Shown piece after piece: positions 57,522 to 64,000 of a stretch of DNA of 64,000 nucleotides (position 1 is the stretch's first letter; each line of letters begins with the position of its first letter). A program made the translations under genes and the position numbers. The notes under the pieces were generated by a model. The model ran no database searches. It saw only the letters and a program-made list of their open reading frames with translations, and had not been told where the DNA came from. The stretch lies in contig CAMDDU010000023.1 in assembly GCA_945892985.1 (NCBI GenBank), positions 1 to 64,000 of the forward strand, in the 5' to 3' direction. This stretch comes from CAITSH01 sp945892985 (GTDB taxonomy: Bacteria > Pseudomonadota > Gammaproteobacteria > Burkholderiales > SG8-39).

Positions 57522-58220
57522 ATGATGCAAGTTCGCAAGGGCAATGAGCGTGGTTTCGGTGACCATGGCTGGTTGCGTTCCTTTCATAGTTTTTCGTTCG
57601 CTGATTACTACGACGCAGCCAACATGGGCTTTGGCGCGCTGCGCGTGATCAATGAAGACCGCGTCACGCCGGGCATGGGCTTCGGTACCCACGGCCACAG
57701 CGACATGGAAATCATCAGCTATGTGCTTGAGGGCGCGGTCGAGCACAAGGACTCCATGGGCAACGGCTCGGTCATCCGGCCGGGCGATGTGCAGCGCATG
57801 AGCGCGGGCACCGGCGTACGCCATTCGGAATTTAATCCGTCCAAGACCGATGGCGTGCATTTTTTGCAGATATGGATAGAGCCGGGCGTGAAGGGTATTG
57901 CGCCAAGCTACGAAGAAAAGCATTTCGATGCGGCGTCCAAGCGCGGCAAGCTGCGCCTCGTCGCCTCGTCCGATGCGCGCGAGGGTTCGGTGAAACTCCA
58001 CCAGGACGCCAGCCTTTACGCCGCGCTCGTTGATGGCGCCGAGAAAGTCACGCACACGCTGGCCGCCGGGCGCCGCGCCTATGTGCATGTCGCGCGCGGC
58101 AGCGTGAGTGTCAACGCTCAGGCCCTGGCCGCAGGCGATGCGCTCAAGCTGAGCGAGTTGTCCGAGATCACGCTCGAGCACGGCGACAAGGCCGAGGTGT
58201 TGTTGTTCGATCTGGCCTGA
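57522..58220 (+). CDS. Pirin family protein (quercetinase-like)
   Basis: A 232-residue bicupin of the pirin/YhhW family. The N-terminal cupin has metal ligands His57, His59, His101 and Glu103 (FGTHGHSDME, GVRHSEFNPS). The hallmark start is RKGNERGFGDHGWLRSFHSFSFADYYD, and the C-terminal cupin (about 145-232) lacks ligands. YhhW-type pirins show quercetin 2,3-dioxygenase activity, but the biological role is uncertain. An ATG pair at 57522/57525 follows AAGGA. The partner FMN-reductase-like gene downstream is broken, and this pairing is common in proteobacteria. Confidence 0.92.
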   Translation: MMQVRKGNERGFGDHGWLRSFHSFSFADYYDAANMGFGALRVINEDRVTPGMGFGTHGHSDMEIISYVLEGAVEHKDSMGNGSVIRPGDVQRMSAGTGVRHSEFNPSKTDGVHFLQIWIEPGVKGIAPSYEEKHFDAASKRGKLRLVASSDAREGSVKLHQDASLYAALVDGAEKVTHTLAAGRRAYVHVARGSVSVNAQALAAGDALKLSELSEITLEHGDKAEVLLFDLA

Positions 58221-58292
58221 ATCCCGAAACGATTTTTTTCTTAGCGAAGGAATGCGGCATGCGTCCGTCGTTGCAGAACTGCGTTTGCACCG

Positions 58293-58715
58293 CTCGCGTA
58301 CCCGGGCTTCATCATCGCGCCCACCGGCTATGCCGACAGTTCGCTGTTCATGGCGCACAACGGCTTGCTGATCGCATCGCCCGAGAACAAGGCCTCCATA
58401 TCTGCAATGTTGAAGAACACCCTCGACTGGGTATCGCGCCCCGACGTCGGCCAGAACGGCCTGGTGCCCTACCAGAATAAGGTCGCGGGCCTGGTGTCCG
58501 CCTCACCCGGGGCGCTGGGTGGCACGCGGGGGTTGGTACACCTGCGCGCTATCTTGCAGACGCTCAAGGTGCAGGTGATATCCGAGCAGTTCGCATTGGG
58601 CCGCGCGCATGAAGCCTTTGATGAATCTGGGAAGATCAAGGACGCCAGGCAGCAGGCCATGCTATCGGGAACGATGCAGCGGCTGGTGGATGTGACGGCG
58701 CCGCTGGCCAGGTAG
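58293..58715 (+). pseudogene. NADPH-dependent FMN reductase relic
   Basis: From about 58293 one frame reads LAYPGFIIAPTGYADSSLF, then MAHNGLLIASPENKASISAMLKNTLDWVSRPDVGQ, VAGLVSASPGALGGTRGLVHLRAILQTLKVQVISEQFALGRAHEAFDESGKI. This is the C-terminal two thirds of a flavodoxin-like FMN reductase (consensus SPEYN.S....LKN..DW.SR and ASPGALGG.R). The N-terminal FMN phosphate loop (GS.R..S.N) is absent and the usual Tyr-Asn after SPE has become Asn-Lys. It is a truncated gene next to pirin, where an intact copy often sits. Confidence 0.75.
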
Positions 58716-58722
58716 GGCATGT

Positions 58723-58755
58723 GCTGGAAATGCCCGTCTGGCGCGCGTTTTCAGC
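58723..58755. terminator. GCTGGAAA-type hairpin between convergent genes
   Basis: GCTGGAAATGCCCG and CGCGCGTTTTCAGC (58723-58755) face each other between the FMN-reductase relic (plus) and brnA (minus). Member of the dispersed family, with a few mismatches. Confidence 0.6.
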
Positions 58756-58792
58756 CGATCCGTTCTGAAAATTGTAGTCTGCCCTCTGAGGG

Positions 58793-59017
58793 CTAGACAG
58801 CTTGCGGCCACTTGATTTGCAGCTTGCGATTGTGAGCCAGGCAGTCACGCAGGTACAAGTTAATGAGGCTCTGGTATGGAACGCCACTTTCTTCGGCCAT
58901 GCCTTTGAAGTACGCCACAACGTCTTCAGACAGTCGCATGGTGACGGGCTTTTTTAACTTTGAGGCATACGGATTTTTGCGGGATTTCATTTTGGAGAGA
59001 TCGTATTCAGGTTTCAT
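58793..59017 (-). CDS. brnA: BrnA-like antitoxin
   Basis: A 74-residue antitoxin of the BrnA/CopG type: YDLSKMKSRKNPYASKLKKPVTMRLSEDVVAYFKGMAEESGVPYQSLINLYLRDCLAHNRKLQIKW. The ribbon-helix-helix DNA-binding part is VTMRLSEDVVAYFKGMAEESGVPYQSLINLYLRD. It binds BrnT and represses the operon. The start ATG at 59017 lies inside the brnT end, giving an 11-base overlap; longer in-frame extensions run antisense through brnT and are not real. Confidence 0.9.
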   Translation of the reverse strand: MKPEYDLSKMKSRKNPYASKLKKPVTMRLSEDVVAYFKGMAEESGVPYQSLINLYLRDCLAHNRKLQIKWPQAV

Positions 59018-59300
59018 TTCGTTCACCTTGATAGAACGCGCTTTCGCGCCTGGTTGCCTTGCGGGCTGAGATGATGCGAATGACTTCGCCATGGTCACGC
59101 TCGCAATGACAGACGATGAGTAGTTTGGCGCCGGAACGCATGCCCAGTAGCAGAAAGCGATCTTCGTCGGATGCGTGGGCTTCATCGAAGAATTGAATGG
59201 CGAATTCATCGTAAAAGACTGATTGCGCCTCCGCGAGGGAGATCTGATGCTTTTTGAGGTTGGCTGCCGCCTTGGACGGGTTCCATTCAAACTTGATCAT
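59007..59300 (-). CDS. brnT: BrnT-like toxin
   Basis: A 97-residue ribonuclease toxin of the BrnT family: IKFEWNPSKAAANLKKHQISLAEAQSVFYDEFAIQFFDEAHASDEDRFLLLGMRSGAKLLIVCHCERDHGEVIRIISARKATRRESAFYQ. The motif FEW(D/N)P.KA..N..KH.(I/V) and the C-terminal IRIISARKAT..E are diagnostic. It is followed by overlapping brnA. The operon promoter is in the AT-rich stretch at 59300-59340 (TACATTGTATTTATGATTG on the plus strand). Both genes appear intact. Confidence 0.92.
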   Translation of the reverse strand: MIKFEWNPSKAAANLKKHQISLAEAQSVFYDEFAIQFFDEAHASDEDRFLLLGMRSGAKLLIVCHCERDHGEVIRIISARKATRRESAFYQGERNET

Positions 59301-59384
59301 AAATACATTGTATTTATGATTGGTGATGTGTCAAGTCGGGTTATCGGCGCTTCATCAGTCAAAATGCGCGGTCACAGGCAGTCT

Positions 59385-59425
59385 GCTGAAAAGCCTTTAG
59401 TGGCCACCAGGGGGGGCGTTTTCAG
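59385..59425. terminator. Weak member of the GCTGGAAA hairpin family
   Basis: CTGAAAAGCC (59385-59394) and GGCGTTTTCAG (59415-59425) can pair around a 20-base loop that itself contains TGGCCA. It is the most decayed member of the family and is not at a clear gene end. Confidence 0.35.
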
Positions 59426-59514
59426 TCGGCACGCCTATGTAGAACGCACGATTTTTATCCTGCGAATTTTCCGGTATTTTCATCGCGTCCCGCCGCGCCA
59501 TCCGGAGTTTTCAA

Positions 59515-60018
59515 TGCATATGCCCGAACAGACAGCCATATTTCGCCTTACCGCCGTGCTGTTGGTGCCACTGATCGGCGATGCCGCCTATGCCTAGGTG
59601 TCGCGCCTCCTGATGGCGCGGCAGGTGCCGGACGATGTGATTGCCCGCCTCAAGCCCTGGGCGGCGCTGGCCAACCTGACGGTGACGCCGGCCGGCTAGC
59701 AAAGCGAGACGCTGGACCAGTTGCTCTACGGCATGGCGCTCCGGCGAGGCATGGAACTGCACGGAACCGCACGGCCTTGAGGGCATTGACCCGCAGGTGG
59801 TGGTGTTCGACAGCATTCCGATGGACAGCCAGGTCGCGCTGCTAAACCACGCGATGGCCGAGCGCGCATATTTTGTTGCGAGGCTGGAGACCATCCTACA
59901 AGCCTGGTTGCGCCGCGACCTCGCAGCCTTGTGGCGCGCCAGGAGCTTTGTCGCCGTTGGTGTCTTGCATCTGTACGGCCGCAAGGGCTTGCTGCAGTTG
60001 CTGCGGGAGCAGGGTTAA
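59515..60018 (+). pseudogene. TraB/GumN-family protein relic
   Basis: In the first frame QVPDDVIARLKPWAALANLTVTPAG is followed by a stop, then QSETLDQLLYGMALRRGMELHG; in another frame VVVFDSIPMDSQVALLNHAMAERA and SFVAVGVLHLYGRKGLLQLLREQG end at 60018. These are in-order pieces of a TraB/GumN protein (consensus LKPWA....L, LD..L...A...G..V..LE, FVAVGALHL.G..GLL.LL...G). At least two in-frame stops and one frameshift separate them, and the part before VAVG is shortened. The gene is dead. Confidence 0.75.
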
Positions 60019-60367
60019 GGCGTGATGCGGCTGTATTGATAGTTTCGTAATCCGTGACATTTTCAAGGCCGTGACGATTCCGCTTCCTCCCCCTTGACGG
60101 GGGAGGGTTGGGGAGAGGGTGAATGCTTGCAAAAGCGAATCTGCTGCCATTCCCCCCCTCCCTTCCTCTGCCTTGCAGGGCGCGCATCGGCCGGTAGGCC
60201 GATGCCGTTCAGCCGGCGCGGCGCTTCACTCCGCGAAACCCCGGCTTCACCCCGCAGGGGGAGAGGGGACGTACTGCCGAGAACGTCATGGCAATTGGGC
60301 GTTCGGTGAGGGCCGCCTAGCTCGGGAGAGCCGTTTGTCCGCCCCCAGAGCAGAGTAAAATGCCGGG
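60019..60367. other. Spacer with REP-like element
   Basis: A 349-base non-coding stretch before purN. The first half holds the REP-like element at 60085-60137. The second half has GGCCGGTAGGCCGATGCCG and GCAGGGGGAGAGGGGAC, which look like degraded pieces of the same repeats. The purN promoter should be near 60300-60360; none is obvious. Confidence 0.5.
60085..60137. repeat. REP-like G/C-rich element
   Basis: CCTCCCCCTTGACGGGGGAGG then GTTGGGGAGAGGGTGAA matches the element at 20236-20286 read in reverse, including the flanking TTGC-AA-GCG. CCTCCCCC/GGGGGAGG forms an 8-bp stem. Confidence 0.75.
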
Positions 60368-60997
60368 GTGAAAGCTATCGTCATCCTCATTTCCGGCCGC
60401 GGCAGCAATATGCAGGCACTGGTTGAAGCCGGCCTGCCTGTGCGCGCGGTGATTTCCAACCGCCCCGATGCGGCCGGGCTGGCCTGGGCTGCGGCGCGCG
60501 GCATCACCACCGCAACGCTTGATCACAAGGCCTTTGCCGGGCGTGAAGCTTTTGACGCGGCGCTGGCCGAGGCCATTGATGCGCACAAGCCGGACCTGGT
60601 TGTGCTGGCCGGATTCATGCGCATTCTTTCGCCGGGTTTTGTACAGCACTACGCCGGCCGCATGCTCAACATCCACCCCGCGCTGCTGCCGGCCTTTACC
60701 GGACTGGATACGCATGCGCGGGCGCTGGCGGCGGGCGTGAAGTTGCATGGCTGCACGGTGCATTTTGTTACTGCGGAGCTCGATCACGGCCCCATCGTCA
60801 TTCAGGCGGCGGTGCCAGTGCGCCCCGGCGACGATGAAGTCGCGCTGGCGGCGCGCGTGCTGGCGCAGGAGCACCGTATTTACGCCAGGGCCGTGCGCTG
60901 GTTTATCGCCGGGCGTCTGGTCATCGAAATGGGGCTTGTGCGCGTTAAAGAAGGGGAGGGCGACGATGGCGTGCAAACGCTATTCGATGCCACCTGA
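60368..60997 (+). CDS. purN: Phosphoribosylglycinamide formyltransferase 1
   Basis: A 209-residue GAR transformylase, third step of purine synthesis, using 10-formyltetrahydrofolate. The phosphate loop is ISGRGSNMQAL (8-18). Catalytic residues are in the hallmark segment MLNIHPALLPAFTGLDTHARAL (Asn and His near 101-103) and Asp in AELDHGPIVIQAAVPV near 139. The start is a GTG or TTG-type codon at 60368 (GTGAAAGCTATC), right after AATGCCGGG. The length is typical. No other pur genes are adjacent, which is usual in Betaproteobacteria, where purN sits next to a DUF3108 gene and the RsmB-like gene as here. Confidence 0.95.
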   Translation: MKAIVILISGRGSNMQALVEAGLPVRAVISNRPDAAGLAWAAARGITTATLDHKAFAGREAFDAALAEAIDAHKPDLVVLAGFMRILSPGFVQHYAGRMLNIHPALLPAFTGLDTHARALAAGVKLHGCTVHFVTAELDHGPIVIQAAVPVRPGDDEVALAARVLAQEHRIYARAVRWFIAGRLVIEMGLVRVKEGEGDDGVQTLFDAT

Positions 60998-61044
60998 GTC
61001 ACACCTCACTAGCCTGATGCCTCAAATTTAAAGACGCTAAAAAC

Positions 61045-61764
61045 ATGAAGCCAATCCGATTTGTCCCGAGCTTGTGCTGCGCCCTGCTGGCGGCGGTTTC
61101 GCTGGGTGCGCGCGCGGCGCCGCCGCAAAAGCTCACGCTGCAATACGATGTCAGCCGCAACGGCACCGTCATGGTCGAGATTGTCGAGCGCCTCGAGCAC
61201 GAGGGCAAAAGCTACTCGCTCACGTCGGACGCCAAGGGCAAGGGCATTTACGCGATGGTGCGTTCGGGCACGGTCAAGCGCTCGAGCAAGGGGGCGGTGA
61301 TTGCCACCGGCCTGCGCCCGGAAGAGTTTCATGACAAGCGCGGCGATCGCCCTGAAAGGACGGCGCGCTTTGACTGGGGCAAGGTGACGGTGCTGCACGG
61401 CGAAGGCGGCAAACTTGAGACCAAGCCCATAGCGTCACCCGAGCGTGTCAGCGACCGGCTTGCGATGTACTGGACCTTCGCCTTTCGCCCCTTGCCGGCC
61501 AAGGATGCATCGGTGTCGCTGGCTGTGGCCGACGGCGGGCAGTTCGATGATTTTCGTTTCGTATCCGCGGGCACCGAGACCGTCAAGACGGGCGCCGGGG
61601 ATATCGAGGCGTTAAAGCTGGTCAAGGTGCCCGATCCGGGCGACGAGCGCGGCACGGTCATCTGGCTGGGCATCAAGCATGGCTATGTACCAGTGCGCAT
61701 TCTGGTCGTTGAGAAAGACGGTACGCGCATCGACCAGGTCGTCACCGCGATCAGCACACAATAA
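61045..61764 (+). CDS. DUF3108 domain-containing exported protein
   Basis: A 239-residue periplasmic protein with a signal peptide (residues 1-24, SLCCALLAAVSLGARA). The DUF3108 core is a beta-rich fold: LTLQYDVSRNGTVMVEIVERLEHEGKSYSLTSDAKGKGIYAMVRSGTVKRSSKGAVIATGLRPEEFHDKRGDRPERTARFDWG and the C-terminal GAGDIEALKLVKVPD, WLGIKHGYVPVRILVVEKDGTRIDQVVTAI. The function of the family is unknown; a lipid- or envelope-related role is often supposed. It follows purN by 48 bases and precedes the rRNA methyltransferase gene. Confidence 0.9.
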   Translation: MKPIRFVPSLCCALLAAVSLGARAAPPQKLTLQYDVSRNGTVMVEIVERLEHEGKSYSLTSDAKGKGIYAMVRSGTVKRSSKGAVIATGLRPEEFHDKRGDRPERTARFDWGKVTVLHGEGGKLETKPIASPERVSDRLAMYWTFAFRPLPAKDASVSLAVADGGQFDDFRFVSAGTETVKTGAGDIEALKLVKVPDPGDERGTVIWLGIKHGYVPVRILVVEKDGTRIDQVVTAISTQ

Positions 61765-61790
61765 GCGCAGGCCAAGGTTTGCATTCGGGT

Positions 61791-61812
61791 CATCAACCAC
61801 ACATCAACCACA
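61791..61812. repeat. 11-bp unit perfect tandem duplication
   Basis: CATCAACCACA occurs twice head to tail in the spacer between the DUF3108 gene and the methyltransferase gene. Confidence 0.85.
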
Positions 61813-61890
61813 ACGGGTGCGTTCTGCACAGGGGCGCCCGAGATTCGCGTTTCCGATCCAAAAGCGCGCAACGCGAATGAAAGCCCAAAT

Positions 61891-63171
61891 ATGAAATTGT
61901 CCCCCAACCTGATTGATCACGCCGCCGAGGCGCTCGCCACGGTAATGCGCTTTGAGTATCCGGCCGACGGCGTGATGTCGCGTTATTTTCGTGCACATGA
62001 AAAACTCGGCCAGCAGGATCGCGCGTTCATCGCCGAGACCGTGTTCGCGGTGCTGCGGCGCAAACGCCTGCTCGACTACCTGCTCGGGGACACCGGTGCG
62101 CGGGACATGATCCTGGCCTGTCTTGCCGTGCTGCGCGGCCATAATCTGCGTGAACTGGAGTCCGTCTGCACCCCGCCAGAGCTTGAAAAGCTGGGGGCCA
62201 TCAAACAGCGCGCGCACGAAGCGCTGCCTTTCGAAATCGAATGCGACCTGCCCGACTGGGTCATAGAAAAGCTGCGCGCCGGCGGTTACTCTGACGAGGC
62301 CCTGTTGGCGCTGGCCAGATCGCTGCAGCGCCCGGCGCCGCTTGATTTGCGCGTCAACCTTTCCAAAACCTCACGCGAGGATGCGCTCGCGGTGCTGGCC
62401 TCCAGCGGCGTCGAGGGCGCGGCGATGAGCTATTCGCCAGCGGGCATACGGCTCAAGGAAAAACCGGCGCTGTCGCGTCACTCGCTGTATGTCGAGGGCG
62501 CGATCGAGGTGCAGGACGAGGGCAGCCAGTTGCTGTGTTACCTGCTCGGTCCCAAGCGTGGCGAGATGGTGGTGGATTTTTGCGCGGGAGCGGGCGGCAA
62601 GACGCTTGGCCTTGGCATGCTGATGCGCTCGACCGGCCGCTTGTACGCGTTTGATATTTCGACCTCGCGCCTGACCAAGTTGAAGCCGCGACTGGCCCGT
62701 TCGGGATTGTCCAACGTGCATCCGCAGCACATCGACAGCGAGCGCGATCCGCGCATCGGGCGTTTGGTTGGCAAGATAGACCGTGTACTGATCGACGCGC
62801 CCTGCAGCGGCATGGGCACCCTCAGGCGCAACCCCGACCTGAAGTGGCGACAGACTGCCGCGGGCGTCGACGAGCTCGCGGCCAAGCAAACGCGCATTCT
62901 CGAATCGGCGGCGCGCCTGCTCAAACCCGGCGGGCAGCTTGTGTACGCGACCTGCAGCATTCTTGCCGAGGAAAACGAGCGCGTTGTTGAGGATTTTCTG
63001 TCGCGCCATCCGGAGTTCAAGGTGGTGCCTGCCGTTGCGGAGCTCGTGCGCCGGGACATCGCGCTGCCGGAAAACGCCGATGCCGGCCCCTACCTTAAGC
63101 TCGCGCCCGACTCGCACCAAACCGACGGCTTTTTCGCTGCGCTGTTGGAAAAGGTGAAGGTGGCATCCTGA
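61891..63171 (+). CDS. RsmB/NOP2/Sun-family RNA m5C methyltransferase
   Basis: A 426-residue SAM-dependent RNA cytosine-5 methyltransferase. Residues 1-140 form the NusB-like domain, 140-230 the linker and PUA-like part, and 230-425 the catalytic Rossmann fold. It shows VVDFCAGAGGKTLGLGMLM (SAM loop), YAFDISTSRLTKLKPRL, DAPCSGMGTLRRNPDLKW (motif IV cysteine) and QLVYATCSILAEENERVV (motif VI nucleophile cysteine). Both cysteines are present. It probably modifies 16S rRNA, but exact target assignment between RsmB and related enzymes needs alignment. Confidence 0.93.
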   Translation: MKLSPNLIDHAAEALATVMRFEYPADGVMSRYFRAHEKLGQQDRAFIAETVFAVLRRKRLLDYLLGDTGARDMILACLAVLRGHNLRELESVCTPPELEKLGAIKQRAHEALPFEIECDLPDWVIEKLRAGGYSDEALLALARSLQRPAPLDLRVNLSKTSREDALAVLASSGVEGAAMSYSPAGIRLKEKPALSRHSLYVEGAIEVQDEGSQLLCYLLGPKRGEMVVDFCAGAGGKTLGLGMLMRSTGRLYAFDISTSRLTKLKPRLARSGLSNVHPQHIDSERDPRIGRLVGKIDRVLIDAPCSGMGTLRRNPDLKWRQTAAGVDELAAKQTRILESAARLLKPGGQLVYATCSILAEENERVVEDFLSRHPEFKVVPAVAELVRRDIALPENADAGPYLKLAPDSHQTDGFFAALLEKVKVAS

Positions 63172-63779
63172 TAAGGCGTTTAATAGCGGCGGGTTTTGCG
63201 GGGTGTCTGGCGCTCGGATTGTTCGCCGCGGCGCATGCGCAGTCGTCGCAGTCGCGCCCGGTCGCGGCGACGGGGACGATGCAAGTGGCTTTCCCGCCCT
63301 GGGACAACGCCGAGCGCTTGGTGATAGATGCGATTGACGCCGCGCGCAAGCAGGTGTTGGTGCAGGCCTACGTCTTCACCAGTCGCGGTATTGCCAATGC
63401 GCTGATCGCGGCGCGCAGGCGCGGCGTTGATGTGCAGGTGACGGCCGACCGTGGGCAGGCGATGAGCGGCGACAACAGCCGGATTCCCGAGATCGCCGCA
63501 GCGGGAATTGCTGTTTATCTCGAAGTGCGCTACGCCTCTGCGCACAACAAGACCATGGTGATCGATGCGGGAACCAGTGAACCGGTGGTGCTCACCGGCA
63601 GCTTCAACTGGACATGGGGGGCGCAGCACCGTAATGCTGAAAACCTGCTGATTCTGCGGCGCAATCCCGAGCTCACGCGTGCTTACCATGACAACTGGCG
63701 GCGGCATCTTGCCGATGCGCTGCCGTATTCTGCCGGCGCCCCGGGTTCCGGCCAGGGTTTCGCCCATCAGGCACCCTGA
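63168..63779 (+). CDS. Nuc-type phospholipase D-family endonuclease, exported
   Basis: A single-HKD nuclease of the Nuc type. The catalytic HxKx4D is seen as HNKTMVID, followed by the conserved GSFNWTWGAQHRNAENLL. The start is uncertain: reading from a CTG at 63168 (overlapping the previous stop, after GAAGGTGG) gives a complete signal peptide RRLIAAGFAGCLALGLFAAAHAQ, whereas the first standard start, TTG at 63219, would cut it off. I prefer the longer form because a secreted location fits Nuc enzymes. It would degrade DNA in the periplasm or after conjugation; dimerisation of two HKD units is expected. Confidence 0.82.
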   Translation: MIRRLIAAGFAGCLALGLFAAAHAQSSQSRPVAATGTMQVAFPPWDNAERLVIDAIDAARKQVLVQAYVFTSRGIANALIAARRRGVDVQVTADRGQAMSGDNSRIPEIAAAGIAVYLEVRYASAHNKTMVIDAGTSEPVVLTGSFNWTWGAQHRNAENLLILRRNPELTRAYHDNWRRHLADALPYSAGAPGSGQGFAHQAP

Positions 63780-63797
63780 TAACGTGAAGTGTGGGTG

Positions 63798-64000
63798 GTG
63801 ACTGTGAACAAAGAACCGATCAATAATCTGCTGCGTGAAGCCTGGATAGACCTGACCGACCTGGCCAATTATCCGGAGTTCATCGCCCTTGCTATTGCGC
63901 TCGGACTGGCCTTGTTCCTGAGCCGCCTTGCGCGCAGCTCCGATTCGCTGCGCAGCTGGGGCAGCTTCGGTGCCGGCGGCGTCAAGCGCATGCTGTTCCC
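63798..64000 (+). CDS. Membrane protein, possibly MscS-type channel, N-terminal part only
   Basis: The gene starts at a GTG near 63798-63804 and runs off the right edge; about 67 codons are visible. The sequence NNLLREAWIDLTDLANYPEFI is followed by a membrane segment FIALAIALGLALFLSRLA, then a polar stretch SSDSLRSWGSFGAGGVKRMLFP. Such a start resembles proteobacterial mechanosensitive channels with extra N-terminal helices, but the diagnostic MscS domain is outside the window, so the call is tentative. Confidence 0.45.
   Translation, partial: MTVNKEPINNLLREAWIDLTDLANYPEFIALAIALGLALFLSRLARSSDSLRSWGSFGAGGVKRMLF

Overview
The window reads as chromosome of a GC-rich betaproteobacterium, most likely Burkholderiales-like. 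The signs are three Bug/TctC-type periplasmic receptors, several LivFGHM-type transporters, many CoA and aromatic-acid enzymes, and high-GC third codon positions on both flanks. No rRNA gene or intact tRNA gene is visible.

Layout. 0-3.3 kb: an exported protein (partial), a small membrane protein, a GNAT acetyltransferase, a DUF924 protein and a GST. 3.2-3.95 kb: a non-coding block with a 153-bp direct repeat. 3.95-8.6 kb (minus): a complete branched-chain-type ABC transporter (receptor, LivH, LivM, LivG, LivF). 9.3-17.3 kb: a zinc-less MDR oxidoreductase, an acyl-CoA ligase, a lone molybdenum-hydroxylase large subunit, and an Mo-bisPGD oxidoreductase with a small membrane protein. 17.4-28.9 kb: a catabolic region with three Bug receptors, an SDR, a TauD-type dioxygenase, two 4,5-dihydroxyphthalate-decarboxylase-like proteins, two class II aldolase/decarboxylase-like proteins, a flavin monooxygenase and an extradiol-type VOC dioxygenase. 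Together these suggest uptake, hydroxylation, decarboxylation and ring cleavage of a phthalate-like aromatic acid; the substrate is unknown.

30.4-43.5 kb is a visibly more AT-rich block that looks horizontally acquired. It is bounded by a decayed direct repeat (30441-30501 and 43400-43462). At its left edge lie remnants of a recombinase-associated protein and an XRE antitoxin, and just inside it a CaiB-like relic. Its cargo is an orphan TRAP receptor, then on the plus strand a split CoA-transferase with a thiolase and an OB-fold protein between its halves, a PadR regulator, a long-chain-type acyl-CoA ligase and a second Liv transporter. A 20-bp palindrome overlaps the predicted promoter of this operon.

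43.5-47.3 kb is a defence and mobile-element scrapyard. It holds mqsA with an mqsR broken by two nonsense codons, an IS21 istA fragment between two CRISPR-repeat-like 15-mers, hicAB, and an unusual cas2-cas1-cas2 adaptation module with no effector genes and no array. A tRNA-Asn-like relic lies at its right edge, beside gntK.

47.3-64 kb returns to the GC-rich background: gntK, a LysR relic, a flavin oxidase/Fe-S/GGR-like redox operon, thioredoxin, a PAS-GGDEF diguanylate cyclase, a TPR protein with a HupE-like membrane protein, pirin, an FMN-reductase relic, brnTA, a TraB/GumN relic, purN, a DUF3108 protein, an RsmB-like methyltransferase, a Nuc-type phospholipase-D nuclease and the start of a membrane (possibly MscS-type) protein.

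Two patterns cut across the window. One is a family of GCTGGAAACCCGC hairpins placed at gene ends. The other is an unusual number of short perfect or near-perfect tandem duplications (unit 7-19 bp) in intergenic spacers.
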